Below are positions 1 through 16,014 of a stretch of DNA of 64,000 nt, one piece after another. Source of the stretch: Spirodela intermedia (Eukaryota; Streptophyta; Magnoliopsida; Alismatales; Araceae). The notes under the pieces are model-generated. The model saw only the letters and a program-made list of their open reading frames with translations. It did not search any database and was not told the origin of the DNA. Position numbers and translations under genes: made by a program. Within the stretch, counting starts at the first letter, position 1. Each line of letters starts with the position of its first letter. The DNA lies in the NCBI GenBank assembly GCA_902729315.2, contig LR746264.1, positions 9,083,878-9,147,877 on the forward strand, written 5' to 3'.

Positions 1-1898
1 TTTGCACGTATAGGATATTCTCTCACAGACACAAAACGGCGGGTGTACAATATTGTGCACAGTTGATGTTACCATCCAATAGTTCTTATTTATTGTGCGG
101 AATATGATCTTATTTTTCCAATTTTCTCGAACTTTCTACTGTAATTAGTCACAAGGAAGCTGTCAAGCTTATCGGGCAGGTGTGGCTTGGATTTTGCTTG
201 TAAAATACCCTCAATGAGTGAGTCCAGTCAAGATATTTTGGTTCATGTATTATATGACTTTCATCTCATTTTGATAGGGTCAGAGTTAAATTACGGCTCA
301 CTAACTGCGATCTGCTCTGGTATCTGTTTTTTAGCATCTTGACGATAAATAGTATTCTATTTATAGGGAAGATGTGATTAAATATATCACAAGATGTTAT
401 TACGTAGGTCTTTTGGAATTACTTTATGTAGAATTTCTGGTTCTGATATCTCGGTTGGACTGATTTTCTCTTTTGTGAGGTATAGGGTGTCACAACTTAA
501 GATTTTTGTTGGCCTATTTATGACTCATTTTTTCTCCAACTTTTGTAACGTATCATGGTTCTATAGTATACGCAAGCGATATATCTATAAAATAAAGCAT
601 CAACTAGTGGGGTGCTGAAAGGAGGTTGTTTAAGTCGGGTAAACTTTCACAGGTAATACACCTCTGATGGGGAGACCATTCCATAGTTACACTGCTCTTT
701 GTTTGTAAGGGATTAGACAACAATGGACGATATGTTCGTCAAAATAACTTCCATGGTAAAGAAAGGAGGTTTTATTGCGGAAGAGCAGTGAGTCATTGAG
801 GTTGGACTTGTTTATTGACGTAGGCTGCTATGGGTTTTTTAAATTAAGAACTGCTGGAAAGTGGATACAGTAGCTTAACGGCTTGGGAATATTGTCTGTA
901 AGAGATGGCTTTACTAATGGTTCTATGAGGGTCGCCAACTAGTTTGGTTAGGTGTGAACTAGCATTCGCCCTGACCAGACCAGAGAATGCCGGAGAAAAA
1001 TCCTCTAGCTGGTTATGGCGATGTGTCCTTAGAAGCTGACATAAGGATTTTACATGTTCTGTATCATGTGAAGGATGAGTATGGCAAGTGTGTGGCTGGA
1101 TGGAACCGTTTTGAGCTCTATTATCAGCCTTGTGAAGTATTCTTAAAAGCCAGATCCTCATTCTCCCCTGTATCTTTGCTTCATGTGTTCATCAGTCATC
1201 GGGTCCAATTTGTGTATGAAGCTGGGGCAAAAGTGTGTACGGATGTTTGCTCCCGTAGGAATAGCTTACTTGGCATCTGTCTATTCTTTAGCTAGGTTCT
1301 ATGAGTCATTGGTTCTGGTGCTTTTTGTATTTGAAATTTGTACAGAATGTTCTCGTCGTGCCTTGTCAGGCGAGTGATCACGTCCTTCGCCTATGGGGCA
1401 ATGCTCTCTAGGAAAGGCTGTGTGCAGCAGGGGACGGTTCTGCTTACATGTCTCAGACAGATTTCTACTTTAGGTGACTTTCTATGGAATGCAGCTACGA
1501 GCTTGCCAAGATAGGCAACAAGACCTGCAATGGCGCATGTTTCGATTTGTTGAGACCACATTGAGCTGCAGTTTTATGGCACTTCTGATTAAGTTTCCAT
1601 TGTCGACATCTTCGGTTTAGGCTCCGACCCTTAGGACCACGGGGATTAGTATATTAGGTAGTACAGAAAATATCCTGTAATTTGGAAAGGTCCGTTGTCT
1701 AGTTATTCTTGTTGTGCTCTTGAACTCGTATTTTTGTCGCCGTGTTTGATGTGAATTATTTTGCACTAGTCTTGCATCCGAAGAGAGGACTGATGGCATA
1801 CCTAAACAATGTGGTCCTATTAACTGATTTTCAATGCGCAGTTCATCACTTCTTCCCCGAAAAATAACCAGTGTTATATTCTTGTTTTTCTCCAACAG
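1..1898 (+). other. Probable large intron of the POWERDRESS-like gene
   Basis: No exon with family similarity is recognisable here on either strand; the open frames are short and unrelated to known proteins. The stretch ends in a pyrimidine-rich tract and a good 3' splice site (AG at 1897-1898) that opens the SANT exon with a split codon. I therefore read it as the 3' part of a long intron whose 5' exon lies before the window. Small exons inside it cannot be excluded. Confidence 0.55.
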
Positions 1899-4270
1899 GT
1901 GGCATGACATTGGTTCCTACACCAGAAATATTGGAGTTTACTGGCAGGCTGTTGTCCGATTCCCATATTAAGGTTCACAGGAATATTTTGAGAATGCCAG
2001 CACTTATATTGGACGAGAAAGAGAAAATACGTTCGAGATTCATTACGAACAATGGGTTGGTTGAAGATCCGTGTTCTTATGAGAAGGAAAGATCAATGAT
2101 AAATCCATGGACACCGGACGAATGCAAGATTTTCATGGAGATGCTTGCCATATATGGGAAGGATTTTGCAAAGATCTCTTCCTTCCTTAACCACAAGACC
2201 ACAGCAGACTGTATTGAATTTTATTACAAGAATCACAAGTCTGAAGATTTCGAAAAAGTTAAGAAAAGCTTGGGCTTGAGGAAAACAATGGAAGTTGTAC
2301 CTGCCAGCACTTACCTCGTTACATCAAGCAATAAGTGGAAACGTGAAATAAATGCTGTTTCACTGGACGTTTTAAGGGCAGCATCAATGATAGCAGCCCA
2401 AGATGACGATAACATGAGAGTCCAGAAGTTCTCTGGTAGGTCGACATTTCAACGCCATCAAAATCATGGGGCACCAAGCGAAGCTGACATTCTGATGCAA
2501 GAACAGGAGACTTCTGCCGCAGATGTTTTGGTTGGGATTTGCGGTGCTGTGTCAAGAGAGTCAATGAGTTATTCTGGTGCCAAGTTTTTCGATCCCGGTG
2601 AGAAAACCAACTTCATGGTAGTCGAACGGCGTTTACCCTCTGAAGCTTCGCAACTTGGAGAGGGTAGTAGTTCGGATGAGGGTTGTGATGATTTGGGCTC
2701 AAGCGATTGGACAGATGAGGAGAAGTCTTCATTTATCTCTGCTTTGAGTTCTCATGGTCGGGATTTTGCCAGAATATCGCATTGCGTTGGGTCAAGATCC
2801 ATGGAACAGTGCAAGATCTTCTTCAGCAAGGCTCGAAAATGTCTTGGTCTGGATGCCATTCTCAGTGGATCTGGTGGTGCCGAGCCTGGGAGGAACCATC
2901 CTGGGAATGCTTCTAGGCTTGATATGGATTCAGCAGCGTGCACTAAGCCGTCTGGTTCGAAAATCAAACAGGACTTCACTCATTCCTCTCCAAATGCTTG
3001 CAACACAGCTTCTGTACCAGCGGTCGAGATCCCTCGTCAGGCAGATCCAGAGAAATGCATCGGGCAGCAGCGGGAGGTCGGAGTGCCAAGCCTGGAAACA
3101 TTGTTGAAGGTCGATGATCCGATTTCAGTGAAGAAAGAGGATCCTTGCTTCGGGCTGACAGAAGGAAAAGCCCTGAAAGCTGATATTATGCCCAATGGCT
3201 CCATGCAGCGTGGCGAATTTTCTGAACAGCCTCTTATCGACATTAAAGGAGAGAAAGATGCAAGTCACCTTACTAATGAACCAAAAGGGTTGCCTCGTGA
3301 TGACCAATGCTTGGTACCTAAGACCGAGCCAACTGATGATGATCAGCAGAAGGAAACTTCTTCACGTTCAGACAACTCAGCTAGCTCTAGCTCTTCAGGG
3401 TTCACCTCAAAGACGAAGGCAGACGATGGCGTTAGCAGCCTCCCAGAGGGGAAGCCTTTGGATCTACTCCCAGGTTTACACCAGAGACCTCACTCTGTTT
3501 CAAGGGTGGCGAAGAGAGTGAATGCAAGGCCTCAGCAGCCGTCTGTCAGTGAGGATCGTGGAGGCAAGAAGCAGAAGACTTTCCCTTGTCGGGAGGATTT
3601 GCCTTCTATTCTGGGGGGGTACCCTCTCCCAGCAGCCACTGAGGCACCACCAGTCTTGCTGCATGACTGCCCGAAGAAGAGAGGCGGAGACACCTCCCCA
3701 CCTGAGGCGTTTCTGCCGGACTCTCACCGGGAGAACGGCGGCGGCGGCTCCTGGCGACAGCACGAACTCCGGCCGTGCTCGAACGGCAGCTTCAAAGGGA
3801 CGGAGCAGCCCGTCCGGACAGGCGACGTCAAGATCTTCGGCAAGATCCTCAGCCATCCTTCCCCTCCCCAGAGGCCAAGCTCCCCGGGAAAGTCCGCCAC
3901 CGCCGCACCAAGAGGCCTACCGGCGACGCCGGAGCCCGGCGCGTTCTTGGCGAAGTATCCGCCGTCGTACGGGTTCGTGCGGCAGGCGTACATGCCGACT
4001 TTCTCCCTAGACGGCGGCCGCTGCGACGCCGCCATGGCAGCGGACGTGCAGAAGAAGCACGGCGGGTCGGGCGGGTTCCAGCACCAGGGGCGGGTAGGCT
4101 TGGGACACAGGGTCCCCGGAGGTGGTGGTGGCGGCATGCTGCTCGGCAGCAAGGGTTGCACCGGCGGAATCTCAGACCCGGTGGCGGCCATCAAGCTGCA
4201 CTACGCCGCGAGGGCCGCCGGCGTCCTCGCCAGGGAAGAGGAGTCGTGGAGGGCAGACGTAGGCAGGTGA
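1899..4270 (+). CDS. PWR: POWERDRESS-like SANT-domain co-repressor, C-terminal part
   Basis: This is the last, very large exon, open for about 790 codons from the acceptor at 1898 to the TGA at 4268-4270; the N-terminal half lies outside the window. Two SANT domains are visible. The first begins INPWTPDECKIFMEML (about 2099-2250) and contains the signature HKTTADCIEFYYKNHK. The second begins SSDWTDEEKSSFISAL (about 2699-2860). The rest is Ser/Pro/Gly-rich and probably disordered, with several VKKE/IKQD/PKTEP-type acidic patches. The double-SANT layout and the KTTADCI motif match Arabidopsis POWERDRESS, the plant NCoR/SMRT-like protein that works with histone deacetylase HDA9 in the nucleus. 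The role is inferred from the family. The last ~250 codons are much more GC-rich than the SANT part. Confidence 0.88.
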
Positions 4271-4692
4271 CAGTGATAGGCAGGGGGGAAGTAGAGGGAG
4301 GGGTGAAGGAGAGATGGCCTCTCCTTGTTGTACCAGGCATGCTCTCGATGCCTTGCTGTATCATATTAATTCCTCATGTTCCCCCTCTTGTTTGGTGATC
4401 GAAATGGCATGAGTCAACCCAGTTTCGACCAGTGCTTCGGTCAACGTTCTAGAGATTAGTACACTCGTGTCTTTCTGACCGTTTGATTAAGTCGATCGAT
4501 TTGCTTCTGCGGCGGATCTACGAGGCTGTATGGGCTGACCGGCGCCACCACTACCCCCGTCTATGGTGTGAAGTGCGCCGTCGAGCCCTACCGCCGCCGT
4601 CCTGCGGCCCTTCCGGGTTTGCCAGTAGCAGGTTTCTTGCGCGCTTGCAGGAGGGGGGGTGGGCGGAGAGTTTCTTGATACGAGGAGGGGGA
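4271..4692. other. Intergenic: PWR 3' UTR and mS34 5' region
   Basis: A 422-bp gap between two genes on the same strand. The first part is presumably the 3' UTR of the SANT gene; the second half is GC-rich and in frame with the next start, but nothing in it resembles the mS34 family. No other gene is seen. Confidence 0.5.
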
Positions 4693-7423
4693 ATGGGTCT
4701 CAGGGTGCTGCGGGCTCTCGTCCGGCCCCTGGCGATCACTAGGCGGCTTTCGCAGATGCCGTCCCTTCCTCTGCCGCAGGGAAGCAGGAGCGGCCTGATC
4801 TTGAAGGAGACGGCGGTCTGCCGGCCGGCCCCCTTCCATTTTCCGTGGGCGGCGTCGGGTGTCGTCGCGGGATCCGGTTTCCACAGCCTGACCGACACTC
4901 GTTTCCCCAAAAGGAGACCGGGTTTTGCGCCCCGCAGGAAAAGGGCCAGCCTCAGACCTCCAGGTGATCGCCCTTTCTCGTCACTCATACATTATCTCTT
5001 CCTCTCCGTCCCTCACTCTCTGAGACGTGATAACCAATGCCTGGGTTTTCTCACTTTGTCGCCCTGTACTGGTTCATTCAAACTCTCCAAGTCGATGAAA
5101 TTAGTGCAAATGTGGACGAGATTGTCGACGATATCTCTGTGTACTAGAAATCTCTAGGTAGCAAAATTTTTCTGCGCGCGCGCTGGTGTGTATCCCCATC
5201 CTATATGCTTTGGAGGTATGGATTGGGATTGGGGCCGGATAACTGTTTGCATAAGCCGCAGATCACCATGGGTTGGATTTTCACCTTGCCTTACATCTCA
5301 TAAGAGCTCAACTGAATTTTTAGGAGAAGGTTGTGTCCATTGTATGAGGGCTTTACATGCTTGACGGATCATTCTTTGAAGATTGTCATCAGTTTCTCTG
5401 GGAGAGACGCAGCAAAATCAGAGTTGGAGAATTCTTTCAAGTTCCGAGGACTAAGAGTACCCGGAATGTTTAACAAACCCTAGAAGTCCCAGTTTCAAAG
5501 ATAAGGTATGGGAATATGCTTCTTCAACTCCAGGAAAAAGTCAGCGCCATTATCTTGAGACTCAATAAATCAAGTTATCATGGGCCTTTCCCTGAGGTCA
5601 ATTACAGCCTGCCATTTTCTTGAAACGGTTTACTGGATAAAATGTTCTGCTGCCAAAGTGCAGTCCCCTGAGTTTGTGCTTCTCCTTCGTGGGCAATTTT
5701 TTACTTTCCAGCTTTTAACGTAAGCAGCCTGGCTCTTGGTCATCGATGATTTTCGATATACCAAAAACTGATTAGAGCAATCAAGCTTCTTCTTTTTTCT
5801 TTTCCATTTGGAGAAGACATATAATTAGTTACCTCTCATTAATAGAAAAAGGATCTTATAAGACCAGACTAGTCACCCTCTAGCAGGAGTTGGATGTTTG
5901 GTACTTGATGTTTGTAGGTTGGATTTAACTGAAGTTTTTGGATTTATGTGTGTATCGCCTGTTCAACGTGCTCAAATCAGGATCGCTACAAGTGTAACCT
6001 ATTGGTAAATTTTTGCTAGAAATAGGTACAAAATGCTAGCATCGGATTCCAAAGTATTCAGCCACTTGACCATAGAACATGGTCAAACGCTAGTTCTCTT
6101 GTACCACTAATATCTGCCCGTTGCATTACTAGATCGTATTCCTGATGTCCTCCTAATCTTGCCTGTGTGATGACTTTCAAAATTTGAGGGGCAACATGTT
6201 TTGGTTGCTTACCCCTTGAGGTGCTTGGTGTGGTGTACGATTAATAACGATAATATTGGACAAATGGGATGGTATGTCGATTATTTTTATTGTTCATATA
6301 AAGTTTAGTTTTGAAAAAAATCACATCGGAGCCATTTCAAGGATGCCTAAATCAGCTGGTGATCCCACAGCTCCGGGGCTTCTTTGCTCACATGGAAGCC
6401 GCAACGGGTGATACCTCTGTATAAAATTATTCTGTGCGTCTTGCAGATTAGAAGGGCGAAGAGGTTCCTTTCACCAAGTTTCGTTCATTGGCAAAAACTC
6501 TATGCTGGTCCGAATACTTTGACTTCTCCCGTTTAAGCATGCCTGTTCGAATGGTGTAGGCCCCTATGCCTGGGTGCAGCACGCCCCTGGAGAGCCAACA
6601 CCAAGCAGCCAACCTAACAGAGGTAGTATAAAGGCTAGAGGAAGGAAGGCGAAGAAGCGGATCAAACAGGTCAAGGCATTTATACTGGTGAGTATCCTTG
6701 GGTGATGTGGTTGCTTTTTGTCCTAAGAAAATCAGTGCGGCCGCCCACTGTTGCATTGATGAGCTTCATCTTCAAATTTCTTGTTCATCCCGTTTGACAT
6801 AGCTTTGCCATGCTTTCTTTGGTCACTTGAGAACCCGATAATTTTTCTTGCCCAGCCGTGCCTTTGCAATCCGTGGTTGCTTCGGTCTTCGACTTGTTTT
6901 TCAATTACTGCCGCCGTGGTAAATACTTTATTATGAGGAAGAACGCAATCCATTCATGATGATTTGGATGCCATGCTGAAGTGGAGACATGGCGAAGAAG
7001 ATGGTGATAGGTGGAAAGAAAGTCGTCTTTACTAAGCTGTGAGAAATAGCGAGGACTCCTGGTGGGCATCCAGTAGGCCTCTCTCTTCTCATGGAGAACC
7101 CACCGCTGCTCCCCATTCGTCTCTCTAGGGTTTGGTGCTTGGTGTCGGAAGTTTGTTTTATTCTCGTTGTTGGTTCCCATGCTCGCTTCCTCTTCCCCTT
7201 GTTGAAGCTTTGGTTGAAACCGATCATAGACATGTTTTGACATTCATGTCAACAGTCGGAGAAGAAGAAGCGCCAGGCTCAATACACGGAGTCCAGAAAG
7301 AAGAAGAACATGGAAAAGATAGAGAGGAAGATGGCTGCAGTTGCCAGGGAGAAGGCGTGGGCTCAGAGACTGGTTGAACTCCAGCAGCTGGAGGCCGCGA
7401 AGAGGTCGGCCATGGCATCGTGA
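4693..7423 (+). CDS. mS34-like small-subunit mitochondrial ribosomal protein
   Basis: Three exons, 4693-4963, 6560-6687 and 7256-7423, join in phase to 188 residues. Exon 1 starts MGLRVLRALVRPLAI, an Arg-rich and acid-free presequence that looks like a mitochondrial targeting peptide, and ends in SLTDTRFPKRRP and RKRASLRPPG with a split Gly codon. Exon 2 continues PYAWVQHAPGEP and a Lys/Arg-rich stretch. Exon 3 begins SEKKKRQAQYTESRKKK and ends with a charged helix and a TGA at 7421. These blocks match the plant family annotated as 28S ribosomal S34 (Arabidopsis At5g52370), described as mS34 of the mitoribosome. Donors GTGATC and GTGAGT and acceptors TAG and CAG are canonical. Frames antisense to exons 2-3 are shadows. 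Confidence 0.85.
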
Positions 7424-7796
7424 TGTACCGACCGGGCTGTGCCTTCATTCCTGGGTAGCATCTCGACGAGCGTCCGGAGCTCCAAACTGGATAGAGAACT
7501 GGTCATGTTTCTTGCCATTGTTCTAATTCCTGCTCTTTCTCTCTCTACTGGTAAGAGTCCTCGTGGCCTGGTCGAGTGGTGTTCCTTTTCACGGAGGCAG
7601 GGTCGTCAGATCTTTTATTCCGTTTGCCGGATCGAGGGAGGAGTGAATGCGAGAACCCGCGAACAGAGCGATCAGAAGCAGTCTCTCCGACGATCAGGAA
7701 AATTTGTTGAAACTTGTAGTGGTAGGGAGAACGCTCACAGTTCTTCGATTCAAAACATGGGATTCATGGCGTAATCTACAGGAGGTTTCGTGGCGG

Positions 7797-8734
7797 CTAA
7801 TAGAGCTGGTCCTTGCGGTCGTACCACCAGCGCCACCAGTAGTAGTCCCAGCGGGGGCGGACCTTCGACATGCGGTTCTCGCCGAGGGGGAAGTCGGCGC
7901 CGGAGCGGCGGGCGTTGCGGAAGGCGCAGCAGCCGACGGAGTAGACGCCCACCAGGAAGGCCAACACCACCACGTTCAGCACCGTTACCTTGTGCCAGTC
8001 CCGCCTCACCTGCTCCAGCACGCCGGCTCTGCAGGAATCGCACTCGTAGCACAGCACCGCCGCCTCGTTGCTCCACCGGTAGCAGTCCCCGTCTTGCGCC
8101 GCCGCGCTGGCTCCCTCCCCGTACTGGCACGACGTCGGCGGCTTGCAGCACCCCGACTGAACTCCGCCCACGGAGCGGTCGGCGGCACCCGTCAGGACCC
8201 ACAAAGAAGACGAGGAGAAGAAGAAGAGAGATGGCGGACCTGGACGGGGGAGAGATTGCGCTCCATGTAGTCGAGAGGGGTCCAGGAGGCGACCATGGCG
8301 CAGGCCTTGGAGGAGACGATGCAGCTACGGAAGGCGAGCCAGCTCCCGGAGTCGGTAACGCGGGAACGGAGCCATGGGTGGTAGTCTTGGAGGTGGTACT
8401 CGCGGTAGACCCGGCCGGGGACCTGGGTGCCGCCGCCGCGGCTGGTCACGGCGAACCCGAAGACAGTGAGGCCGAGGAGGACGCCGATGAGGAGGAGCAT
8501 GACGCAGAGGTAGAGCCAGAGCGCCCACGCGATGTTGAAGCAGGCGCCGACGAAGCCGGCCAGGGAGACGAGGAGGACGACGAAGCCGACCACCAGCAGC
8601 GGCGTCTGGAGGAACCGCTCGCAGGTGGCGCTGCTGCGGGCCATCCAGAGGCCCCCGCCGATGATGGGGATGGCCGCCAGCATCGTCAGAAGGTTCAGGT
8701 ACCCGATCACCGTGTTACTGAACCGGTAATACAT
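7797..8734 (-). CDS. Tetraspanin (TET5/TET6-like)
   Basis: Two exons, 8734-8240 and 8156-7797, encode 284 residues. The protein starts MYYRFSNTVIGYLNLL in the first membrane helix. It has four hydrophobic helices, with the large extracellular loop between helices 3 and 4. The plant-diagnostic GCCKPP motif follows the intron directly (SPVQ/SGCCKPPTSC), and the loop carries CYECDSC. Helix 4 ends in the conserved GCCAFRNARR. An intron just before GCCK is typical of plant tetraspanins. The overall pattern (SNTVIG, CYRWSNEAAVLCYEC, RAGVLEQVRRDWHK) is closest to Arabidopsis TET5/TET6. Plant tetraspanins organise plasma-membrane microdomains. The C-terminal tail is unusually rich in Trp and Tyr. The gene is convergent with mS34, 373 bp apart. 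Confidence 0.92.
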
Positions 8735-9328
8735 CCTGAACGCCGCCTCTCCGTTCCTCTTCCAACCCTGCTCCACTGATAGCTCCCTCCTCCACCGCCG
8801 CTTCCCTTCCCGACAGCAGAAAAGAAGAGCAGGAAAACTCGCAAACTCTTACCGACGAGGCCTCGCCCTGCTTTCCGCCACGGCTCTGCTTTTAGTGTGC
8901 TTTATTCCTCCCACTGGTCTAGTGACGAGCCCACACGCCGCCGCCCCCCTTCCCCCCCACCATTTGCCTTCCTGCGCACTCTCTCTCTCTCCCTCTCCCT
9001 CTCTGGAGATGGGCTCGGAAAGTTTGGAAAAAGAATCAAAGTTTGCACCAATAATCGTGAACTCCAATGTTATTGCAGATGTACCAGTCGACCAATGAAA
9101 ACAGACAAAGAATGCCCTTTTCCCTCTCCAGGGGATTTCAATTCTCCCACTCTTATCAGAGTACCGCAGGTTCGTGAGATTGTCCCCCATTCACGGCGGC
9201 GGTGGCCGCGGCTGATGAGAGGAAGGAGATCCGGCTGAAACCAACGAATCGGTGAAGAAATTCAAGAAGAAGAATTGGCCCCGCTACGGATCCTGCGGCA
9301 GAGGCAGTCTTCTCTCCGCCCAGCGGCT
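8735..9328. other. Intergenic between tetraspanin and carboxypeptidase genes
   Basis: A 594-bp stretch that serves as the tetraspanin 5' region and the carboxypeptidase 3' region. It contains a short CT-rich tract near 8981-9003, typical of plant core promoters and 5' UTRs. No further gene is visible. Confidence 0.5.
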
Positions 9329-13689
<4,361 letters not shown>

Positions 13690-13690
<1 letters not shown>

Positions 13691-16014
13691 TTCATGGAAT
13701 GGTGGTTGAAGAAGTTTGGATAAGAAAAAGAAGTTGACTATTGAAATATAAAGATATTTTCAATGTCATGATTATGTCCATATTCTAAGTGAAGAAAGAT
13801 CAAAGTTCGACTGAAAGTCAAAGAGATGCATCTTTTAGGCCATGAAGATGAACTCAATGGATGAAGGCTTTGAGATTCAGCACCCAAGTTGGTAAAACTT
13901 GCATGCTAAACATCATTGATAAAGAACAGGTACTGTAGCCAGAGAATGAAAATAATAGTGGAAATATCATCCAAGTAGAGGTGGATGAGAAAAAATAATA
14001 CACCGAAAAGAAAAAAATGATAAAATTAATTGAAAAAGAGAATAATAAAATCGTCACATGAACAACTGGGTACTTTATAAAATCATAAAATTATGATTTT
14101 GAAGGTTATCTTTTATTTGCTTTGATTGTAAGTGAAGATGAACCTATATCTCTTCAAGACACAATCATTTGTAAGGAAAATGATGAATGATCAAGGTTAT
14201 GATAGAAGAAACATAATCACTCTCTAAGAACATGATATGAGATATAGCTGAACTTCCCAATGGAAAGAAAGTCTCAGTTGCAAATGGATCTTTAAAAAGA
14301 AAGAGACAACATTAGAAAAAAAAAACAAAATTAAGCATGGGTTCATATTCAAAGAATATTTACAGAAGAAGGGTGACTACAATGAAAGTCATGAAACACA
14401 TTAATTATAAGTGTGCTAATTGTTACAACCAATGAAGATATATAGTAGGGGAGACTTGGTGCAAGTCCTTTATGTGGAGCAATACGAAGGATTTATGGAA
14501 TCATGCTCAGAACATCTTGTTTGTAGGCTGGGGAAAGTTATTTGATGGATTAAAGTAATCTCTAAGGCATTGCATACAAGAAATTTAATTATTTCATACT
14601 TCAAATTAGTTACACATAATCTAGGTGTAATGGCATACTTACACAAAACTCTTTTAGGATGTATCACATATTTTCTTAATACTCTATTTAGATGATATAT
14701 TTGATCTATGTCCAGAATATGAATACTCTTTTAGGATGTATCACATGTATGATATATTGAAGTATTTGGGCTCAACATAGAAGATACTTGGAATAGAAAT
14801 CCATAGAAGTAGAAAAACAATATATTTATAAAAAATCAAAATAAATACATTTAAAAGGTGCTGACATTTTTTGGTATAAATGATACCAAATAGGTTAGTA
14901 TGACCTTAAAAAATCACTTCAAATTCTCTATAAGTCAAAGTAAAAAATTAAAGCATAGAATAAGATACCTTATACTAACACAATGAGTAGTTTGGTGTAT
15001 GCCATGGTTTGTACTAAACGTGACATAGCTTATGTAGTTAGTGAGATGAGTTAATTTATAAAAAATCTAATAACTGAACATTCGAAATAAATTATATAAA
15101 TTCTAAGATATCTCAAAAGTCTGTTTCAATATCAACATATAAATTTGTTGATTTGGACTTTTCAGGTGATCTAGATGATTGAAGTCCAACAAAGGTTGTG
15201 TTTACTGGTATATAGGGAACTAATTAGCTAGAAATCAACACTGCAGCTAACTACAGCGTTATCTACCATAGAAGTTGAGTATATGTTAATGGATGAAGCT
15301 ACAAAATATTTATTATGAATGAAATATTTCATTAAGAAACTTGAAATTGATGTAGGTGAAGCACTTTTACTTGGTGACAGTTAAAGTTCACTTGGTAAGA
15401 AATCTCATGCGAGATTTCATAAGATCATGGAGTTAGTGAATTCATAAGATATCTCCTTAGAAATATACTAGCTAAGCAGTTTTTAATAGAAAAATTCAAG
15501 CATTACTTGTACTTGATTCAACTCTCAACTTGCCAAGAAAGATAAACATCTTCTTGAAAGATGATCAAGATGGACGATAACTGAGTAATCTTAAAGGTGC
15601 TAGAGATATTCACTAAGGTAGAGATTGTTAATGTATGGTTTATATCTCTTTTGGGGCCAATGATGACACAAGTCAAAGGGCCTACTAAGTCATACTCTAC
15701 CCTAACGAGGAAAAAAGAGTCAGAAGTAAGCGCTGTCTTTTCTTTTATTATGTTGAGTGGGACAACCTTGTAATCTCACATAATGCGATAGAGGGTTATA
15801 AATATCAGTTCAAACGTGTGATCCTGTATGGTTTTGGAATTAATCTAGCCAGTCATCACATTTTCAAGATCTATCTGTCCTTGTCTCTCGTGAAAAATAG
15901 CAGCAATTGGTTCAATTCGGAATTTTCAGCGAGTTTTAGATAAATCGGAATTTACAATAATGAATTCGGAATTTATCACTGTACGTCACTTGTTTGTGTT
16001 TATTTGATCCAACA
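13690..16014 (+). mobile_element. 5'-truncated, heavily mutated Ty1-copia retrotransposon
   Basis: An AT-rich segment with broken but recognisable copia pol in order on the plus strand. The RT start is near 14245 (AELPNGKK, with CKWIFKKKE in a shifted frame). A VEQYEGFMES..HLVCRL block lies near 14475-14530, KILGIEIHRSRK near 14780, SSLVYAMVCTKRDIAY near 14990-15035, and the RNase H block LSTIEVEYMLMDEATK near 15250-15310. Many stops and frameshifts show it is dead. A polypurine-like AAGGTAGAGAT directly precedes TGTTA at 15626, the usual copia arrangement before the 3' LTR. I see no 5' LTR, primer-binding site or gag; the boundary at 13690 is only the onset of AT-rich DNA. Confidence 0.8.
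15626..16014 (+). repeat. Candidate 3' LTR of the copia element
   Basis: About 389 bp bounded by TGTTA (15626) and AACA (16014), the TG..CA termini expected of an LTR, and preceded by a polypurine tract. It contains a TATA-like GGTTATAAATATC near 15794, as an LTR promoter would. No second copy is present in the window, so the ends rest only on the termini and position. Confidence 0.6.

Noticed and set aside
987-1295. Plus-strand frame of 102 codons in the PWR intron
   Set aside because: No family similarity and no matching splice phase to the next exon.
3500-4398. Long overlapping frames on both strands opposite the POWERDRESS exon
   Set aside because: GC-rich shadow frames; only the SANT frame has family similarity.
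7639-8779. Plus-strand frames of 207 and 329 codons
   Set aside because: Antisense of the tetraspanin exons; low-complexity Arg/Ala/Glu-rich translations.
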